The notes below the pieces were generated by a model. That model did no database searches, was not told the DNA's origin, and saw only the letters and a list, made by a program, of their open reading frames with translations. 64,000 bases of DNA, taken from Streptococcus parasuis (GTDB lineage: Bacteria; Bacillota; Bacilli; Lactobacillales; Streptococcaceae). The DNA is taken from the NCBI RefSeq assembly GCF_021654455.1, contig NZ_AP024276.1, positions 62,001 to 126,000 of the forward strand, in the 5' to 3' direction. Below, piece by piece: positions 8,274-17,682 of the stretch (positions are counted from its first letter, which is position 1; each line of letters starts with the position of its first letter). The position numbers and the translations under genes were made by a program.

Positions 8274-8922
8274 GGCGAATCCTCCTTTCAAGATAATAGA
8301 AGAAGAGCGAAAGCGGTAGCAAGATGATTAAATAGGAACTCACTAGGAGAAAGAGCGCTTCGTCAGTTTCGTATTGTAGTCCGATCAAATCTTGAGCGAC
8401 GTACATGAGGTCGGCTAAGGCAATAATGGAGAAGACGGAAGTTTCTTTTATTAGAAAGATAATATTAGCACTAAATGAAGGCAAGGCGATAGCTAGTGAT
8501 TGAGGTAGCAAAATATATAGGAAAATTTGCCAGTTTGTTAGCCCCAAACTAGCTCCGATTTCTATCTGACTTTTCTTGATAGCTTCAAAGCCACTGCGGA
8601 AAGATTCTGCCATGTAAGAACCACCAAGAAAAATCAAACCAGCAATTGCACAAACTTCTGCATCAAGTACAATTCCCAATCGCGGTAAACCATAGTAGAG
8701 GAAGAAAAGTTGAATGACCAAGGGAGTATTGCGTGACAACTCAATATAAGCTGTAGAAATCTGTTGAAGAAGAGGAATACGGTAATAACGGATGATACTA
8801 ATGAGCAGTCCCAATCCGAAAGCTCCAACAATGCCTAGAAATGCCAGCCGAACAGTGAGAAAGAGTGCTTCCTGGTAGACTGGTATGGATTCTTGAATAA
8901 AGTTCCAATCCAGAAGATTCAC
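8254..8922 (-). CDS. Polar amino acid ABC transporter permease 1 (start codon ambiguous)
   Basis: A permease of about 222 aa from the same family, with five predicted spans and the EAA-like loop (ESFRSGFEAIKKSQIEIGASLG). It is the first gene of the four-gene operon permease-permease-ATPase-binding protein. The start is unclear: the GTG at 8922 is part of the Shine-Dalgarno run AAAGGAGGTG itself, while a CTG at 8913 has ideal spacing. No ATG is available near the N terminus. A -10-like TATAAA stands about 30 bp upstream on the minus strand. Confidence 0.85.
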   Translation of the reverse strand: MNLLDWNFIQESIPVYQEALFLTVRLAFLGIVGAFGLGLLISIIRYYRIPLLQQISTAYIELSRNTPLVIQLFFLYYGLPRLGIVLDAEVCAIAGLIFLGGSYMAESFRSGFEAIKKSQIEIGASLGLTNWQIFLYILLPQSLAIALPSFSANIIFLIKETSVFSIIALADLMYVAQDLIGLQYETDEALFLLVSSYLIILLPLSLFFYYLERRIRHAGYGH

Positions 8923-9017
8923 CTCCTTTGTGAAGTATTGAATTTATAGTAACATATATGCTTTTGCTTGAAAATTTTATTTTTTTAAAGAGGGATATAA
9001 GTTTTTCCTATCAGTCA

Positions 9018-9034
9018 ATTTGCTATGTTATAAT
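9018..9034 (+). promoter_or_regulatory. Extended -10 promoter directly abutting ruvB
   Basis: TATGTTATAAT (hexamer 9029-9034) is a textbook streptococcal extended -10 element (TnTGnTATAAT). Only AGAGGT separates it from the ruvB ATG at 9041, so the expected transcript start falls on or next to the start codon. Confidence 0.6.
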
Positions 9035-9040
9035 AGAGGT

Positions 9041-10039
9041 ATGACAAGAATTTTAGATATGGAACCGATGCAGGACGAGGAATACGTTGAGCGTACCTTA
9101 CGTCCGCAAAAATTAAATGAATATATTGGACAAGATAAGGTCAAGGATCAGCTGAAGATTTTTATTGAAGCTGCCAAATTACGGGATGAAGCCTTAGACC
9201 ACACTCTTCTTTTTGGACCTCCAGGGTTGGGTAAGACCACCATGGCTTTTGTTATTGCCAATGAGTTGGGAGTTAATATCAAGCAGACCAGCGGTCCTGT
9301 TATTGAGAAAGCTGGCGATTTGGTTGCATTACTCAATGATTTGGAACCGGGAGATGTTCTCTTTATCGACGAAATTCATCGTATGCCGATGGCGGTTGAG
9401 GAAATACTCTACAGTGCCATGGAGGATTTTTACATTGATATTATGATTGGATCTGGAGAAGCTAATCGCTCAGTACACCTGGACTTACCACCCTTTACTT
9501 TGATTGGTGCTACCACACGTGCAGGGATGTTATCCAATCCACTGCGGGCTCGTTTTGGTATTTCTAGTCACATGGAGTATTATGAGTTGGCTGATTTGAC
9601 TGAGATAGTCGAACGCACAGCAGATATTTTTGAGATGGAGATTACCCACGAAGCAGCGATTGAGCTGGCTCGTCGGTCAAGGGGGACCCCTCGTATCGCT
9701 AATCGCCTTCTTAAGCGGGTACGGGATTTTGCCCAGATTATGGGAGATGGGTTGATTGATGAAACGATCACTGATAAGGCTTTAACGATGTTAGATGTGG
9801 ACCGTGAGGGGTTGGACTATGTGGATCAAAAGATTCTCCGTACCATGATTGAGGTGTATGGCGGTGGTCCCGTCGGTCTCAATACCCTTTCGGTCAATAT
9901 CGCTGAAGAGCGCGAAACAGTGGAAGATATGTACGAACCCTACCTAATTCAGCAAGGTTTCCTCATGCGGACCCGGACGGGGCGGGTCGCGACCGCCAAA
10001 GCCTACGAGCATTTGGGCTATCCATATAGGGAAAAATAA
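9041..10039 (+). CDS. ruvB: Holliday junction branch migration helicase RuvB
   Basis: A 332-aa AAA+ motor with Walker A GPPGLGKT at residues 59-66, Walker [10 protein letters not shown], sensor 1 in [11 protein letters not shown] and a C-terminal winged helix ([33 protein letters not shown]). RuvB drives branch migration with RuvA, encoded at 17683. I set the start at MTRILDMEP (9041), the usual N terminus in streptococci. An upstream in-frame start at 9020 lies within the promoter. The promoter spacing predicts a leaderless mRNA. The next gene begins in the ruvB stop codon. Confidence 0.97.
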   Translation: MTRILDMEPMQDEEYVERTLRPQKLNEYIGQDKVKDQLKIFIEAAKLRDEALDHTLLFGPPGLGKTTMAFVIANELGVNIKQTSGPVIEKAGDLVALLNDLEPGDVLFIDEIHRMPMAVEEILYSAMEDFYIDIMIGSGEANRSVHLDLPPFTLIGATTRAGMLSNPLRARFGISSHMEYYELADLTEIVERTADIFEMEITHEAAIELARRSRGTPRIANRLLKRVRDFAQIMGDGLIDETITDKALTMLDVDREGLDYVDQKILRTMIEVYGGGPVGLNTLSVNIAEERETVEDMYEPYLIQQGFLMRTRTGRVATAKAYEHLGYPYREK

Positions 10040-10785
10040 TGGCAGAGCAGATGAGACGAGTAGCTAGCTTATTTGGAGACTGGCCTGAACCCCTTATCTG
10101 GACCTGTTTAGAAGGCACAATGGGGCAAGTTTATGTTGATGATAGTCAGTCGCCCCAGTCAGCTCTAGCTCTTTATGGACGGCAGAGCTTCTTTGGTTTT
10201 TTGGCCGGAAAACCAAATCTAGACTTGCTAAAAATGTGTGAGGGAAAGGATATTATTTTAGTCCCCCAAACCCAAGCCTGGTCTGACTTGATTGAAGGGA
10301 CATACGGAGACAGGATTAGGGCCTTTACCCGTTATGCAACGAAGAAAGATACAGCCTTTGACCTCGGGTATTTACAGTCTTTGGTAGAGAATTTGTCAGC
10401 TGATTTTGAATTATATCCGATTCATTCAGAGCTTTACCAGACTTGTTTACATGAGGAATGGTCACGCGATTTGGTTGGCAATTATGCGGATGTGGCACAG
10501 TTTTTGGAGTTGGGGCTAGGCTATGTCATCGTGCACAAGGGGCAAGTTGTTTCTGGTGCTTCGTCTTATGCCAGTTATTCCGGGGGGATTGAGATAGAGG
10601 TTGATACTAGAAAAGACTATCGAAGGATGGGTTTGGCAGCAGTTTGTGTTGCCAAATTGATATTAGTCTGTCTAAAGCGTGGTCTCTATCCTAGCTGGGA
10701 TGCCCATACTCTGACTTCCTTGAAACTCGCAGAAAAAATGGGCTACCAATTGGACAAGCCCTATCAAGCATTTGAATGGAGATAA
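10039..10785 (+). CDS. GNAT-family acetyltransferase
   Basis: A 248-aa protein whose ATG shares a base with the ruvB stop (TAATG), so it is translationally coupled. The C-terminal half has the GNAT acetyl-CoA site (EVDTRKDYRRMGLAAVCVAKLI, about residues 190-215) and the strand ending in KMGYQLDKPYQAFEW. The N-terminal half (about 1-100) is typical of the GNAT_acetyltran family (PF12746-like). Substrate unknown. The operon link to ruvB is common in streptococci and need not imply a role in recombination. Confidence 0.8.
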   Translation: MAEQMRRVASLFGDWPEPLIWTCLEGTMGQVYVDDSQSPQSALALYGRQSFFGFLAGKPNLDLLKMCEGKDIILVPQTQAWSDLIEGTYGDRIRAFTRYATKKDTAFDLGYLQSLVENLSADFELYPIHSELYQTCLHEEWSRDLVGNYADVAQFLELGLGYVIVHKGQVVSGASSYASYSGGIEIEVDTRKDYRRMGLAAVCVAKLILVCLKRGLYPSWDAHTLTSLKLAEKMGYQLDKPYQAFEWR

Positions 10786-10786
10786 G

Positions 10787-11401
10787 ATGACACCGACATT
10801 TATTTGGGATTTGGATGGAACACTTCTGGATTCGTATGAAGCGATTTTGGCTGGAATTCAGGAAACCTATGAGCAATTTGAACTTCCTTTTGACCGTGAA
10901 GAGGTGAGAAAATATATTCTCCGCTATTCTGTTAAAGACTTGCTGGTGCGTGATGCAGATAAGTATGGTCTGGATAGTGATGAACTCAACCGTGTACGAG
11001 CGACTTCCTTGAAGGAGAAGAATACACAGATTCCCTTGATGGCTGGTGCGCGTGAAATTCTGGATTGGACAGCAGAGAAAGGAATTCAAAATTTCGTTTA
11101 TACACACAAAAGTGACAATGCTTTTCAGGTTTTGGAGGATTTGGGTGTCCGTCACCATTTCACAGAAATCTTGACCAGCGATTCTGGTTTTGCTCGCAAA
11201 CCAAGTCCAGAAGCTCTGCTATTTCTCATAGACAAGTACGGTCTGGAAAAGGAACATACTTACTATATTGGTGACCGTCTGCTTGATGTGGAGACAGCTA
11301 TTCATGCGGGAATACATAGTATCAACTTGCAGATTGACGGGATAAAAGAGAACAAAAAGATCACCAATTTACAGGAGATTGTGGAGCTAAATTTTAGTTA
11401 G
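10787..11401 (+). CDS. HAD-superfamily phosphatase (phosphoglycolate phosphatase-like)
   Basis: A 204-aa hydrolase with all HAD motifs: nucleophile aspartates in FIWDLDGTLLDS near the N terminus, threonine in FVYTHK, lysine in SGFARKPSPEA and acid residues in YIGDRLLDVETA. The alpha-helical cap lies between motif I and motif II. I chose the ATG at 10787 with GGAG 5 bp upstream over an in-frame TTG at 10772 that overlaps the previous gene. Third gene of the ruvB operon; substrate not predictable. Confidence 0.85.
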   Translation: MTPTFIWDLDGTLLDSYEAILAGIQETYEQFELPFDREEVRKYILRYSVKDLLVRDADKYGLDSDELNRVRATSLKEKNTQIPLMAGAREILDWTAEKGIQNFVYTHKSDNAFQVLEDLGVRHHFTEILTSDSGFARKPSPEALLFLIDKYGLEKEHTYYIGDRLLDVETAIHAGIHSINLQIDGIKENKKITNLQEIVELNFS

Positions 11402-11433
11402 AGGTGGAGTTTATATCTCAGCCTCTATTTTTA
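11400..11433 (+). terminator. Terminator of the ruvB operon
   Basis: The stem AGAGG-GAG with CTC-CCTCT is interrupted by a 2-nt bulge on each side and followed by ATTTTTAT. It overlaps the HAD gene stop. Confidence 0.65.
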
Positions 11434-11498
11434 TGTGCACATCGTTCGTTCTATTCATATTGTTAACGGTATCATTTTTATAAGTGCAAAAAAATATA

Positions 11499-11528
11499 TT
11501 GTGAATTTATTAACAAATTTGTTATAAT
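11499..11528 (+). promoter_or_regulatory. Vegetative promoter of comR
   Basis: The -35 TTGTGA and -10 TATAAT are 18 bp apart, about 28 bp before the GTG start of comR. No ComR-type palindrome is seen here, so basal comR expression looks constitutive. Confidence 0.65.
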
Positions 11529-11556
11529 ATACAAAAAATACTTGGGAGGATAGCGG

Positions 11557-12459
11557 GTGAACGATAAGGAATTTGGGCAACGTGTGAGATATTTACGGGA
11601 GAAATTAGCCATTACGCGTGAAGAATTCTGTGAAGATGAACTAGAATTATCTGTTCGTCAATTGAGTCGTATAGAAGCGGGACAATGCAAACCAACTTTT
11701 TCAAAGATAGGTTTTATAGCGAGCAGGTTGAATATGGGTTTATATGAGCTTATGCCGGATTATGTCCAACTTCCGGAACGCTATTCGCGTCTAAAATATG
11801 AGGTATTACGAACTCCTACCTATGGAGACCAATTTTTGGTAGAGCAACGCAATCAAATGCTGACAATCATTTATGATGAATATTACGATGAGCTCCCAGA
11901 AGAAGAACAAATAGCTATTGATGCTTTTCAGTCTAAGATAGATGCTTTTCAAACAAAGTCTACTCAATATGGAAAGTCAATATTAGATGATTATTTTGAA
12001 CAGGTTATTCGTAAAACTATATTTGATGTCAATGACTTATTGATTATCCATTTATACTTAATTCATCTTGATAGTGAACCAGAAAATATTATTGAAAATC
12101 AATATTTTTTGGAAATGGTAAATCGACTCCATGATCAAATGGAGATTATGAATTTGAATGAATTATTCGTTTTAAGGGATGTGATGATGACGTCTGTTGG
12201 TATTTTGGGGAAAATAGAAGCTTACGACTTAATGCCTTCGCTTTTTAATGCCCTAGATAAAATAATGGTTTTAACTCAAGATTTTCAAAAGAAACCCATT
12301 TTAAATTTATTGAAATGGAAATATGAGTTATATGTTAACAAGGATCAAGTGGCAGCATACCAATATTATGAAGATGCTGTGAAGTTTGCTCAACTTATTG
12401 GAAATGATTATTTGGTTAGGAGAATAAAGGAGGATTGGGAAGAGGAGGACCACCTATAG
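11557..12459 (+). CDS. comR: ComR, Rgg-family pheromone receptor and competence activator
   Basis: A 300-aa regulator with an XRE helix-turn-helix (residues 1-65, RVRYLREKLAITREEFCEDELELSVRQLSRIEAG) and an all-helical TPR-like C-terminal domain that binds the imported pheromone. The start is GTG at 11557 behind GGGAGGATAG. Identification as ComR rather than another Rgg rests on three facts: a gene for a 21-residue peptide with a tryptophan-rich end lies 75 bp downstream, a perfect GGACATAAATGTCC palindrome sits between them, and the same palindrome type precedes comX in this window. Position beside ruvB matches comR in other streptococci. Confidence 0.9.
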   Translation: MNDKEFGQRVRYLREKLAITREEFCEDELELSVRQLSRIEAGQCKPTFSKIGFIASRLNMGLYELMPDYVQLPERYSRLKYEVLRTPTYGDQFLVEQRNQMLTIIYDEYYDELPEEEQIAIDAFQSKIDAFQTKSTQYGKSILDDYFEQVIRKTIFDVNDLLIIHLYLIHLDSEPENIIENQYFLEMVNRLHDQMEIMNLNELFVLRDVMMTSVGILGKIEAYDLMPSLFNALDKIMVLTQDFQKKPILNLLKWKYELYVNKDQVAAYQYYEDAVKFAQLIGNDYLVRRIKEDWEEEDHL

Positions 12460-12501
12460 GACATAAATGTCCTGTTTGAATCCGATCATTTTCTTTAAAC
12501 T
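12459..12501 (+). promoter_or_regulatory. ComR box and -10 element of comS
   Basis: The perfect palindrome GGACAT-AA-ATGTCC (12459-12472) begins on the last base of the comR stop. Exactly 24 nt separate its GTC from the -10 TAAACT at 12496-12501. There is no good -35, as expected for an activator-dependent promoter. It closes a positive feedback loop of ComS on itself. Confidence 0.85.
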
Positions 12502-12533
12502 AAGATTACAAATAAAGTTTAAAGGAGATGACT

Positions 12534-12599
12534 ATGAGAAATTTTTTACGATCTTTCTGTGTATTTGGAGCTTCTTGGTCAATGTGGTGGGCTGACTAA
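12534..12599 (+). CDS. comS: ComS, precursor of the competence pheromone XIP (21 aa)
   Basis: An AAAGGAG ribosome site precedes the ATG by 6 bp. The peptide starts with a basic, hydrophobic segment (MRNFLRSFCVF) and ends in SWSMWWAD. The adjacent WW pair near the C terminus is the hallmark of many XIP pheromones; the mature form is probably the last 7-10 residues, re-imported by the oligopeptide permease Ami/Opp and bound by ComR. It sits between the ComR box and a perfect terminator, so the transcript encodes only this peptide. S. suis strains are known to carry different ComR/ComS pherotypes; which one this is has not been checked. Confidence 0.88.
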   Translation: MRNFLRSFCVFGASWSMWWAD

Positions 12600-12606
12600 A
12601 AATACG

Positions 12607-12636
12607 AAAAAAGCTAACTACGTAGTTAGCTTTTTT
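12607..12636 (+). terminator. Perfect palindromic terminator of comS
   Basis: AAAAAAGCTAACTA, loop CG, then TAGTTAGCTTTTTT: a 14-bp perfect inverted repeat with a T-run, and an A-run that could let it work in both directions. Confidence 0.9.
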
Positions 12637-12666
12637 GTTATACTAGACAGTATGTAGGAGGTGGCT

Positions 12667-13887
12667 ATGTTAGAAAATTGGTTAAACACCAAACAAGGTC
12701 AGGTTTTTCATTACAAGATGGAAAAGATTGAGTATGCCCTAGAACTGCTAGGGAATCCCCAGTTTGCAGTTCCGGTCATTCATGTCGCTGGAACTAATGG
12801 CAAGGGATCGACCATTGCCTTTATGCGCCAGCTATTTCAGGCACATGGTATGCGTGTTGGAAGTTTTGTATCCCCCCACATGGTGAGTGTGCACGACAGG
12901 ATTTGTATTGACAGCCAGCCCATTTCAGACCATGATTTTCAGCACTATTTACAGAAAGTCTACGATTTGGAGCAGGAAATCGCCACTCGTTATGAGCCTT
13001 TTCGCTATTTTGAGGTCATGGTGCTCATTATGTTCCTCTATTTCGAAGCTCAACAACCCGATGTGGCACTAGTAGAGGTGGGCATCGGAGGGCTTTTGGA
13101 TACGACGAATGTCGTGGCCCCAGCCCTAAGCGTTATCACCTCCATCGGCGTGGACCATCAGGATTTACTAGGCTCGACTTTAAGGGAAATAGCAGAGCAG
13201 AAAGCAGGGATTATCAAAGAAAACGTGCCTGTCGTCCTTGGACCACTTTTTCCAGAAACCACAGCCATCTGTCGACAAATTGCCCTTGACAAACAAGCAC
13301 CTGTCTACCAATTTGGTCAGGAATTCACCTATAAAGCAGGACAGTTCAGCAATCCGGACATCGACCTGTCAGAATTGGTTTTGGGTCTGGCTGGCCATCA
13401 CCAAGAAGAGAATGCGGCCGTAGCCCTACAAACTTTTCTACTCTATATGACCAATATCCAAAAAGACATTCAGCCTCAGTTGATTCAACAAGCTCTTGCC
13501 CAAACCAGCTGGCCTGGTCGCTTGGAATTGGTTGCTCAAGAGCAGAAAATCTATTTGGATGGAGCCCACAATGTCCCAGCTATCGAACGTCTTGTTGAAT
13601 TTATTCAAGAACAAGAAGAACCTGTTACTATTCTCTTTTCGGCCCTTCGGCGTAAGGACTTTCAAGAAATGTTGGGATTGTTAGAGAAAAGACTGCCTCA
13701 TGTTCCCCTTATTTTGACCAGCTTTGCTTATGACGGTGCCTTGTCCGAGGAGAATCAACAAGATCGAGACTTTGTTGCGGATTATCAACAATTTATTGAG
13801 AAGTGGCAATCTGAAGGGCAAGGGATTTTGATTATCACTGGCTCTCTCTACTTTATCTCAGAAGTTCGTCAGAATTTTATAAAATAA
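12667..13887 (+). CDS. folC: Folylpolyglutamate synthase / dihydrofolate synthase
   Basis: A 406-aa Mur-ligase-like enzyme that adds glutamate to folates. The ATP-binding loop is GTNGKGST at residues 42-49, followed by the omega loop and the family segment VEVGIGGLLDTTNVV; the C-terminal domain carries LDGAHN. I chose the ATG at 12667 (GGAGG 5 bp upstream) over a GTG two codons earlier. It stands alone between the comS terminator and a hairpin at 14000. Confidence 0.92.
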   Translation: MLENWLNTKQGQVFHYKMEKIEYALELLGNPQFAVPVIHVAGTNGKGSTIAFMRQLFQAHGMRVGSFVSPHMVSVHDRICIDSQPISDHDFQHYLQKVYDLEQEIATRYEPFRYFEVMVLIMFLYFEAQQPDVALVEVGIGGLLDTTNVVAPALSVITSIGVDHQDLLGSTLREIAEQKAGIIKENVPVVLGPLFPETTAICRQIALDKQAPVYQFGQEFTYKAGQFSNPDIDLSELVLGLAGHHQEENAAVALQTFLLYMTNIQKDIQPQLIQQALAQTSWPGRLELVAQEQKIYLDGAHNVPAIERLVEFIQEQEEPVTILFSALRRKDFQEMLGLLEKRLPHVPLILTSFAYDGALSEENQQDRDFVADYQQFIEKWQSEGQGILIITGSLYFISEVRQNFIK

Positions 13888-13999
13888 GCAACTTTTCAAA
13901 TGAACGGTTGAACATTGTAGAAAAAAGCTTCTCAAAGGAACAAAAAACGCCAAAGAGCCTTATTTTTTGCGAATTAGCATGGAGTGAAAATGTTTAGAA

Positions 14000-14033
14000 C
14001 TCCCGATAGGAAATGACATTGGGAGGGCTTTTT
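14000..14033 (+). terminator. Hairpin after folC and promoter of the next gene
   Basis: CTCCCGAT pairs with ATTGGGAG across a 10-nt loop, then GGCTTTTT. An extended -10 (TGATATAAT, hexamer 14036-14041) follows at once and probably drives the membrane protein gene at 14069. Confidence 0.6.
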
Positions 14034-14068
14034 GATATAATAAGAAAAGCAAATCTGAGGAGAAAAAA

Positions 14069-15589
14069 ATGACAGAATTAGAAATAGTTTCTGAGGTCGT
14101 TGATCACGAAGCAACCTATCGACGTAGCCGTAGAGCATCACGTAAGCAGTCAGTTAAGCTAAACAAAGAATTTGGTAAGACAATATTAAAAACAAAGGTT
14201 TGGCCAGCGCTTGTCTGGAGTATTGTCTTAAGTTTTTGTAGCGTAGCAAACCCGTTGCTAACATCGTTTGCGACCAACATACAGACTCAGAATTTATATG
14301 CAGGAATGGCCATGATGAAGGGCCAAATTCCATACGGTGATTTTTTTGGAACAAGTGGTTTATTATTTTACTTATTGGCCTTATTAGGGAATGTGGGTGG
14401 AAACTTTATCATTTTTGGCGTTCTCCAATTCATCGCATTGCTGATAGCAGGAGTCTATTTTTATAAGATTATTGCTTATTTTAGCCGGTCCGAAAAAGTT
14501 GCCCTTAGTGCAAGCCATTGGTTTTATATATTCATCTTTGCTCTTGGCTTCGGAGGATTGTATGCTGAGATGTTTGCCCTCCCTTTCATTTTAACCAGCA
14601 TCTGGTTTTTAGTTCGTTACTTTGAGAACGCAGTGACTGACGAAGCATTTATTCTTTATGGCATAGATGCCGCCCTCGTTTTTCTTATCTATCCGAAAAG
14701 CTTAATTCTTTGGGTAGTAGCAGGCATAGTTTTAGTTGTATACAATGTTCAGCACCATCAGGTGGCTCGCGGATTTTACCAATTATTAGCAGCTGTTTTT
14801 GGATTTCTGCTTATTTTGTATTCGGTCGGGTATTATGCATTTGAAGCACAAGTTTTAGGAACAGCAATTCAGCAGACCTTTTTATATAATCTTCGTTTAG
14901 ATTTTCAACATGCGACAGTATTTATGGATTTGACAATTGTCATTCTTTTCCTCCTATTGTCTGGATTTGTAAAAAATGCCATCCAAACCTTATTTTCATT
15001 TAGACAAGAAAAATATACTTACATTAAGGTCTTAATGTTACTAGTATTCACTATTCAATTAATTTTCATCGTTGGAAGTGCACATTTTCAGTGGAGTCAA
15101 TTGGTCCTACTTTTGCCATATGGATTTGTGATGGCGGTAATACATACTCAGGAGGAACATGAGGATACTAATAGTAGTTATGCACGTCGTCATTTCTTTC
15201 TACCTGTATTTATTGGATTAGGAATTCTTGCACAACCTGCCTATATTTACTTAGTTCAAGGAGGTTTAAGAGCCGATCGTCAAGAAGTTGCCCAGTACAT
15301 CAGTAGCCAAACAGAAAACTCAGACAAAGTTTATGCTTGGGATAATAGTGCAGGTGTTTACCTTTCAAGCCAGCGTTTATCGGCAGCGACGATAACGACA
15401 GCAGAGCCATTTCTAAATACAGATGAAAATGTGAATAGTTTGATATACGACTTAAATAAGAGTGAAGCAAAATACGTGGTTGTAAATAAATATATTTCCA
15501 TGTTAGACAAGGTGAAAACAATTCTCGAATCTCAATATAAAGCTGTTCAAACAACGGACCATTTTATTATTTATCAAAAGAATGAATGA
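14069..15589 (+). CDS. Polytopic membrane protein, probable GT-C-type glycosyltransferase
   Basis: A 506-aa protein with a basic cytoplasmic N terminus (about 45 residues, RRSRRASRKQ), roughly ten membrane spans between residues 47 and 410 and a soluble C-terminal domain of about 100 residues. The first extracellular loop has acidic residues (MMKGQIPYGDFFGTSGLL) where GT-C enzymes carry their catalytic aspartate, and the soluble tail (YAWDNSAGVYLSSQRLSAAT, KYVVVNKY) resembles those of PMT-like proteins. It would use a lipid-linked sugar donor outside the membrane. Acceptor and donor are unknown. No glycan genes are next to it; mutL lies 114 bp downstream after a terminator. Confidence 0.65.
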   Translation: MTELEIVSEVVDHEATYRRSRRASRKQSVKLNKEFGKTILKTKVWPALVWSIVLSFCSVANPLLTSFATNIQTQNLYAGMAMMKGQIPYGDFFGTSGLLFYLLALLGNVGGNFIIFGVLQFIALLIAGVYFYKIIAYFSRSEKVALSASHWFYIFIFALGFGGLYAEMFALPFILTSIWFLVRYFENAVTDEAFILYGIDAALVFLIYPKSLILWVVAGIVLVVYNVQHHQVARGFYQLLAAVFGFLLILYSVGYYAFEAQVLGTAIQQTFLYNLRLDFQHATVFMDLTIVILFLLLSGFVKNAIQTLFSFRQEKYTYIKVLMLLVFTIQLIFIVGSAHFQWSQLVLLLPYGFVMAVIHTQEEHEDTNSSYARRHFFLPVFIGLGILAQPAYIYLVQGGLRADRQEVAQYISSQTENSDKVYAWDNSAGVYLSSQRLSAATITTAEPFLNTDENVNSLIYDLNKSEAKYVVVNKYISMLDKVKTILESQYKAVQTTDHFIIYQKNE

Positions 15590-15610
15590 TTGCTCAGGCA
15601 GTCATTTTTT
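15586..15610 (+). terminator. Terminator overlapping the end of the GT-C-like gene
   Basis: ATGATTGC, loop TCAG, GCAGTCAT and six T; the stem starts inside the last codons. Confidence 0.75.
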
Positions 15611-15706
15611 CTTTAGCTTATCTAGGAAAAGGAGGGAAAGTGGATATGTGGTATAATGGAAAAATAAGTACTCAGGAAAAATTATCAAAAGAATGTAGGA
15701 GAAATG

Positions 15707-17644
15707 ATGTCACATATTATTGAACTACCAGAAATACTAGCCAACCAGATTGCGGCTGGTGAGGTCATTGAGCGACCAGCCAGTGTGGTTAAGGAGTTGG
15801 TGGAAAATTCCATTGACGCAGGGGCTAGTCAAATTGAAATTAGTGTTGAAGAGGCTGGCCTTAAAATGATTCAAATCACGGATAACGGTGAGGGGATTGC
15901 CCCTGATGAAGTAGCGCTTGCCCTCCGCCGTCACGCCACCAGTAAGATAAAAAATCAATCGGATTTGTTTCGTATTCGCACCCTCGGTTTTCGTGGAGAA
16001 GCTCTGCCTTCCATTGCTTCTGTCAGTCAGATGGTTATTGAGACAGCTACGGCAGACTCTGCACATGGACTTCATTTGGAGGCCAAAGGCGGTGTCATCA
16101 AGAAAGAGGAGCCAGTTAGTCGTCCAGTTGGTACGCAGATTACTGTTTCGGATTTATTTTACAATACCCCTGCTCGTCTCAAATACGTTCGCAGTCAACA
16201 GGCTGAATTATCACATATTGTTGATGTTGTAAATCGATTGAGTCTAGCTCATCCGGAAATAGCTTTTGCCTTAGTAAACGAAGGACGAGAATTAATTAGA
16301 ACTGCAGGGACAGGGAAACTTCGTCAGGCAATTTCAGGGATTTATGGGATTGCTTCTGCCAAAAAAATGGTTGAAATTGAGGCAGAAGATCTGGATTTTC
16401 AGATTTCAGGTTACGTTTCCTTGCCAGAGTTGACTCGTGCCAACCGCAACTACATTTCCATTTTCATCAATGGTCGCTATATCAAGAATTTTTTGCTGAA
16501 TCGAGCGATTTTGGAAGGTTATGGTAGTAAGTTGATGGTTGGACGCTTTCCGCTGGCAGTCATTTCTATAGAAATTGACCCTTATCTTGCTGATGTCAAT
16601 GTGCATCCGACCAAGCAGGAAGTTCGCATCTCCAAGGAAAAAGAACTTATGACCTTGATTCGAGAGGCGATTAGTCAAGCGCTTAAAGAGCAGGACTTGA
16701 TACCAGATGCTCTTGAGAATTTAGCTCAGTCAAGTACTCGACCAAAAGTAAAAGTAGAGCAAGGCACCTTACCACTCAAAGAGCCAAAAATCTATTATGA
16801 TACGATTAAGCAAGACTTCTTCTTAAAACCAGATGTGGTCGCTGAGGATGTCAAACCTCTCGAAGAGGATAGGCAAGAGATTGTTGAGTCGCCTGTCGAA
16901 AATAAACCGACATCCGTTCAATTTGCAGAACGTCAGTCGGTGGAATCAGGAGATCAGGAGCATCCTAATCTAAGTGCAAAAGAATTGGCAAAACTGGCAG
17001 ATAAATTAGACCGGGAGGAAACATCGACATTTCCAGAGTTAGAATATTTTGGTCAAATGCATGGGACGTATTTATTTGCACAAGGCAAGACAGGACTTTA
17101 TATCATTGACCAGCATGCCGCACAAGAGAGGGTCAAATACGAATACTATCGTGAGAAAATTGGACAGGTTGACAATTCAGCTCAACAGTTATTGGTGCCA
17201 TATATTTTTGAATTTCCGCAGAATGATGCCCTTAACCTTGTCCACAAAATGGATGCTCTTCGTCAAGTTGGTGTCAACTTAGAAGAATATGGAGCTAATC
17301 AATTTATTCTGCGTGAACATCCTATTTGGATGAAGGAAGAAGAGATTGAGTCTGGCATTTATGAGATGTGCGACATGTTGCTTTTGACGGATCAGGTGTC
17401 TATCAAGCAGTATCGGGCAGAACTGGCTATCATGATGTCTTGTAAACGGTCAATCAAGGCCAACCATGCTTTGGATGATTATTCGGCGCGTGATTTATTG
17501 AGACAATTGTCTTACTGCCAAAATCCCTATAACTGCCCGCACGGTCGCCCAGTCTTAGTGCATTTTAGCAAATCGGATATGGAAAAAATGTTCCGTCGCA
17601 TTCAAGAAAATCACACGAGTTTGCGAGAATTGGGGAAATATTAA
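15707..17644 (+). CDS. mutL: DNA mismatch repair protein MutL
   Basis: A 645-aa MutL with the GHKL ATPase domain ([39 protein letters not shown]) at residues 1-330, a variable acidic linker and the C-terminal dimerisation domain. The endonuclease motif DQHA-x2-E-x4-E starts at residue 468, and [10 protein letters not shown] and CPHGRP (about 610) complete the metal site, so this is a nicking MutL as in bacteria without MutH. The second of two consecutive ATGs (15707) has the better spacing to AGGAG. ruvA follows 38 bp later. Confidence 0.96.
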   Translation: MSHIIELPEILANQIAAGEVIERPASVVKELVENSIDAGASQIEISVEEAGLKMIQITDNGEGIAPDEVALALRRHATSKIKNQSDLFRIRTLGFRGEALPSIASVSQMVIETATADSAHGLHLEAKGGVIKKEEPVSRPVGTQITVSDLFYNTPARLKYVRSQQAELSHIVDVVNRLSLAHPEIAFALVNEGRELIRTAGTGKLRQAISGIYGIASAKKMVEIEAEDLDFQISGYVSLPELTRANRNYISIFINGRYIKNFLLNRAILEGYGSKLMVGRFPLAVISIEIDPYLADVNVHPTKQEVRISKEKELMTLIREAISQALKEQDLIPDALENLAQSSTRPKVKVEQGTLPLKEPKIYYDTIKQDFFLKPDVVAEDVKPLEEDRQEIVESPVENKPTSVQFAERQSVESGDQEHPNLSAKELAKLADKLDREETSTFPELEYFGQMHGTYLFAQGKTGLYIIDQHAAQERVKYEYYREKIGQVDNSAQQLLVPYIFEFPQNDALNLVHKMDALRQVGVNLEEYGANQFILREHPIWMKEEEIESGIYEMCDMLLLTDQVSIKQYRAELAIMMSCKRSIKANHALDDYSARDLLRQLSYCQNPYNCPHGRPVLVHFSKSDMEKMFRRIQENHTSLRELGKY

Positions 17645-17682
17645 CATAGTTGAAAAAGTTGACACATTAGCAAAGGAAGTAT

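Noticed and set aside
12006..12013. TATTCGTA (reverse cin-box) inside comR
   Set aside because: Lies within coding sequence on the wrong strand for any gene start.
17138..17145. TACGAATA inside mutL
   Set aside because: It encodes the KYEYY part of the conserved endonuclease motif, has no T-run upstream and no gene start nearby; a chance match.
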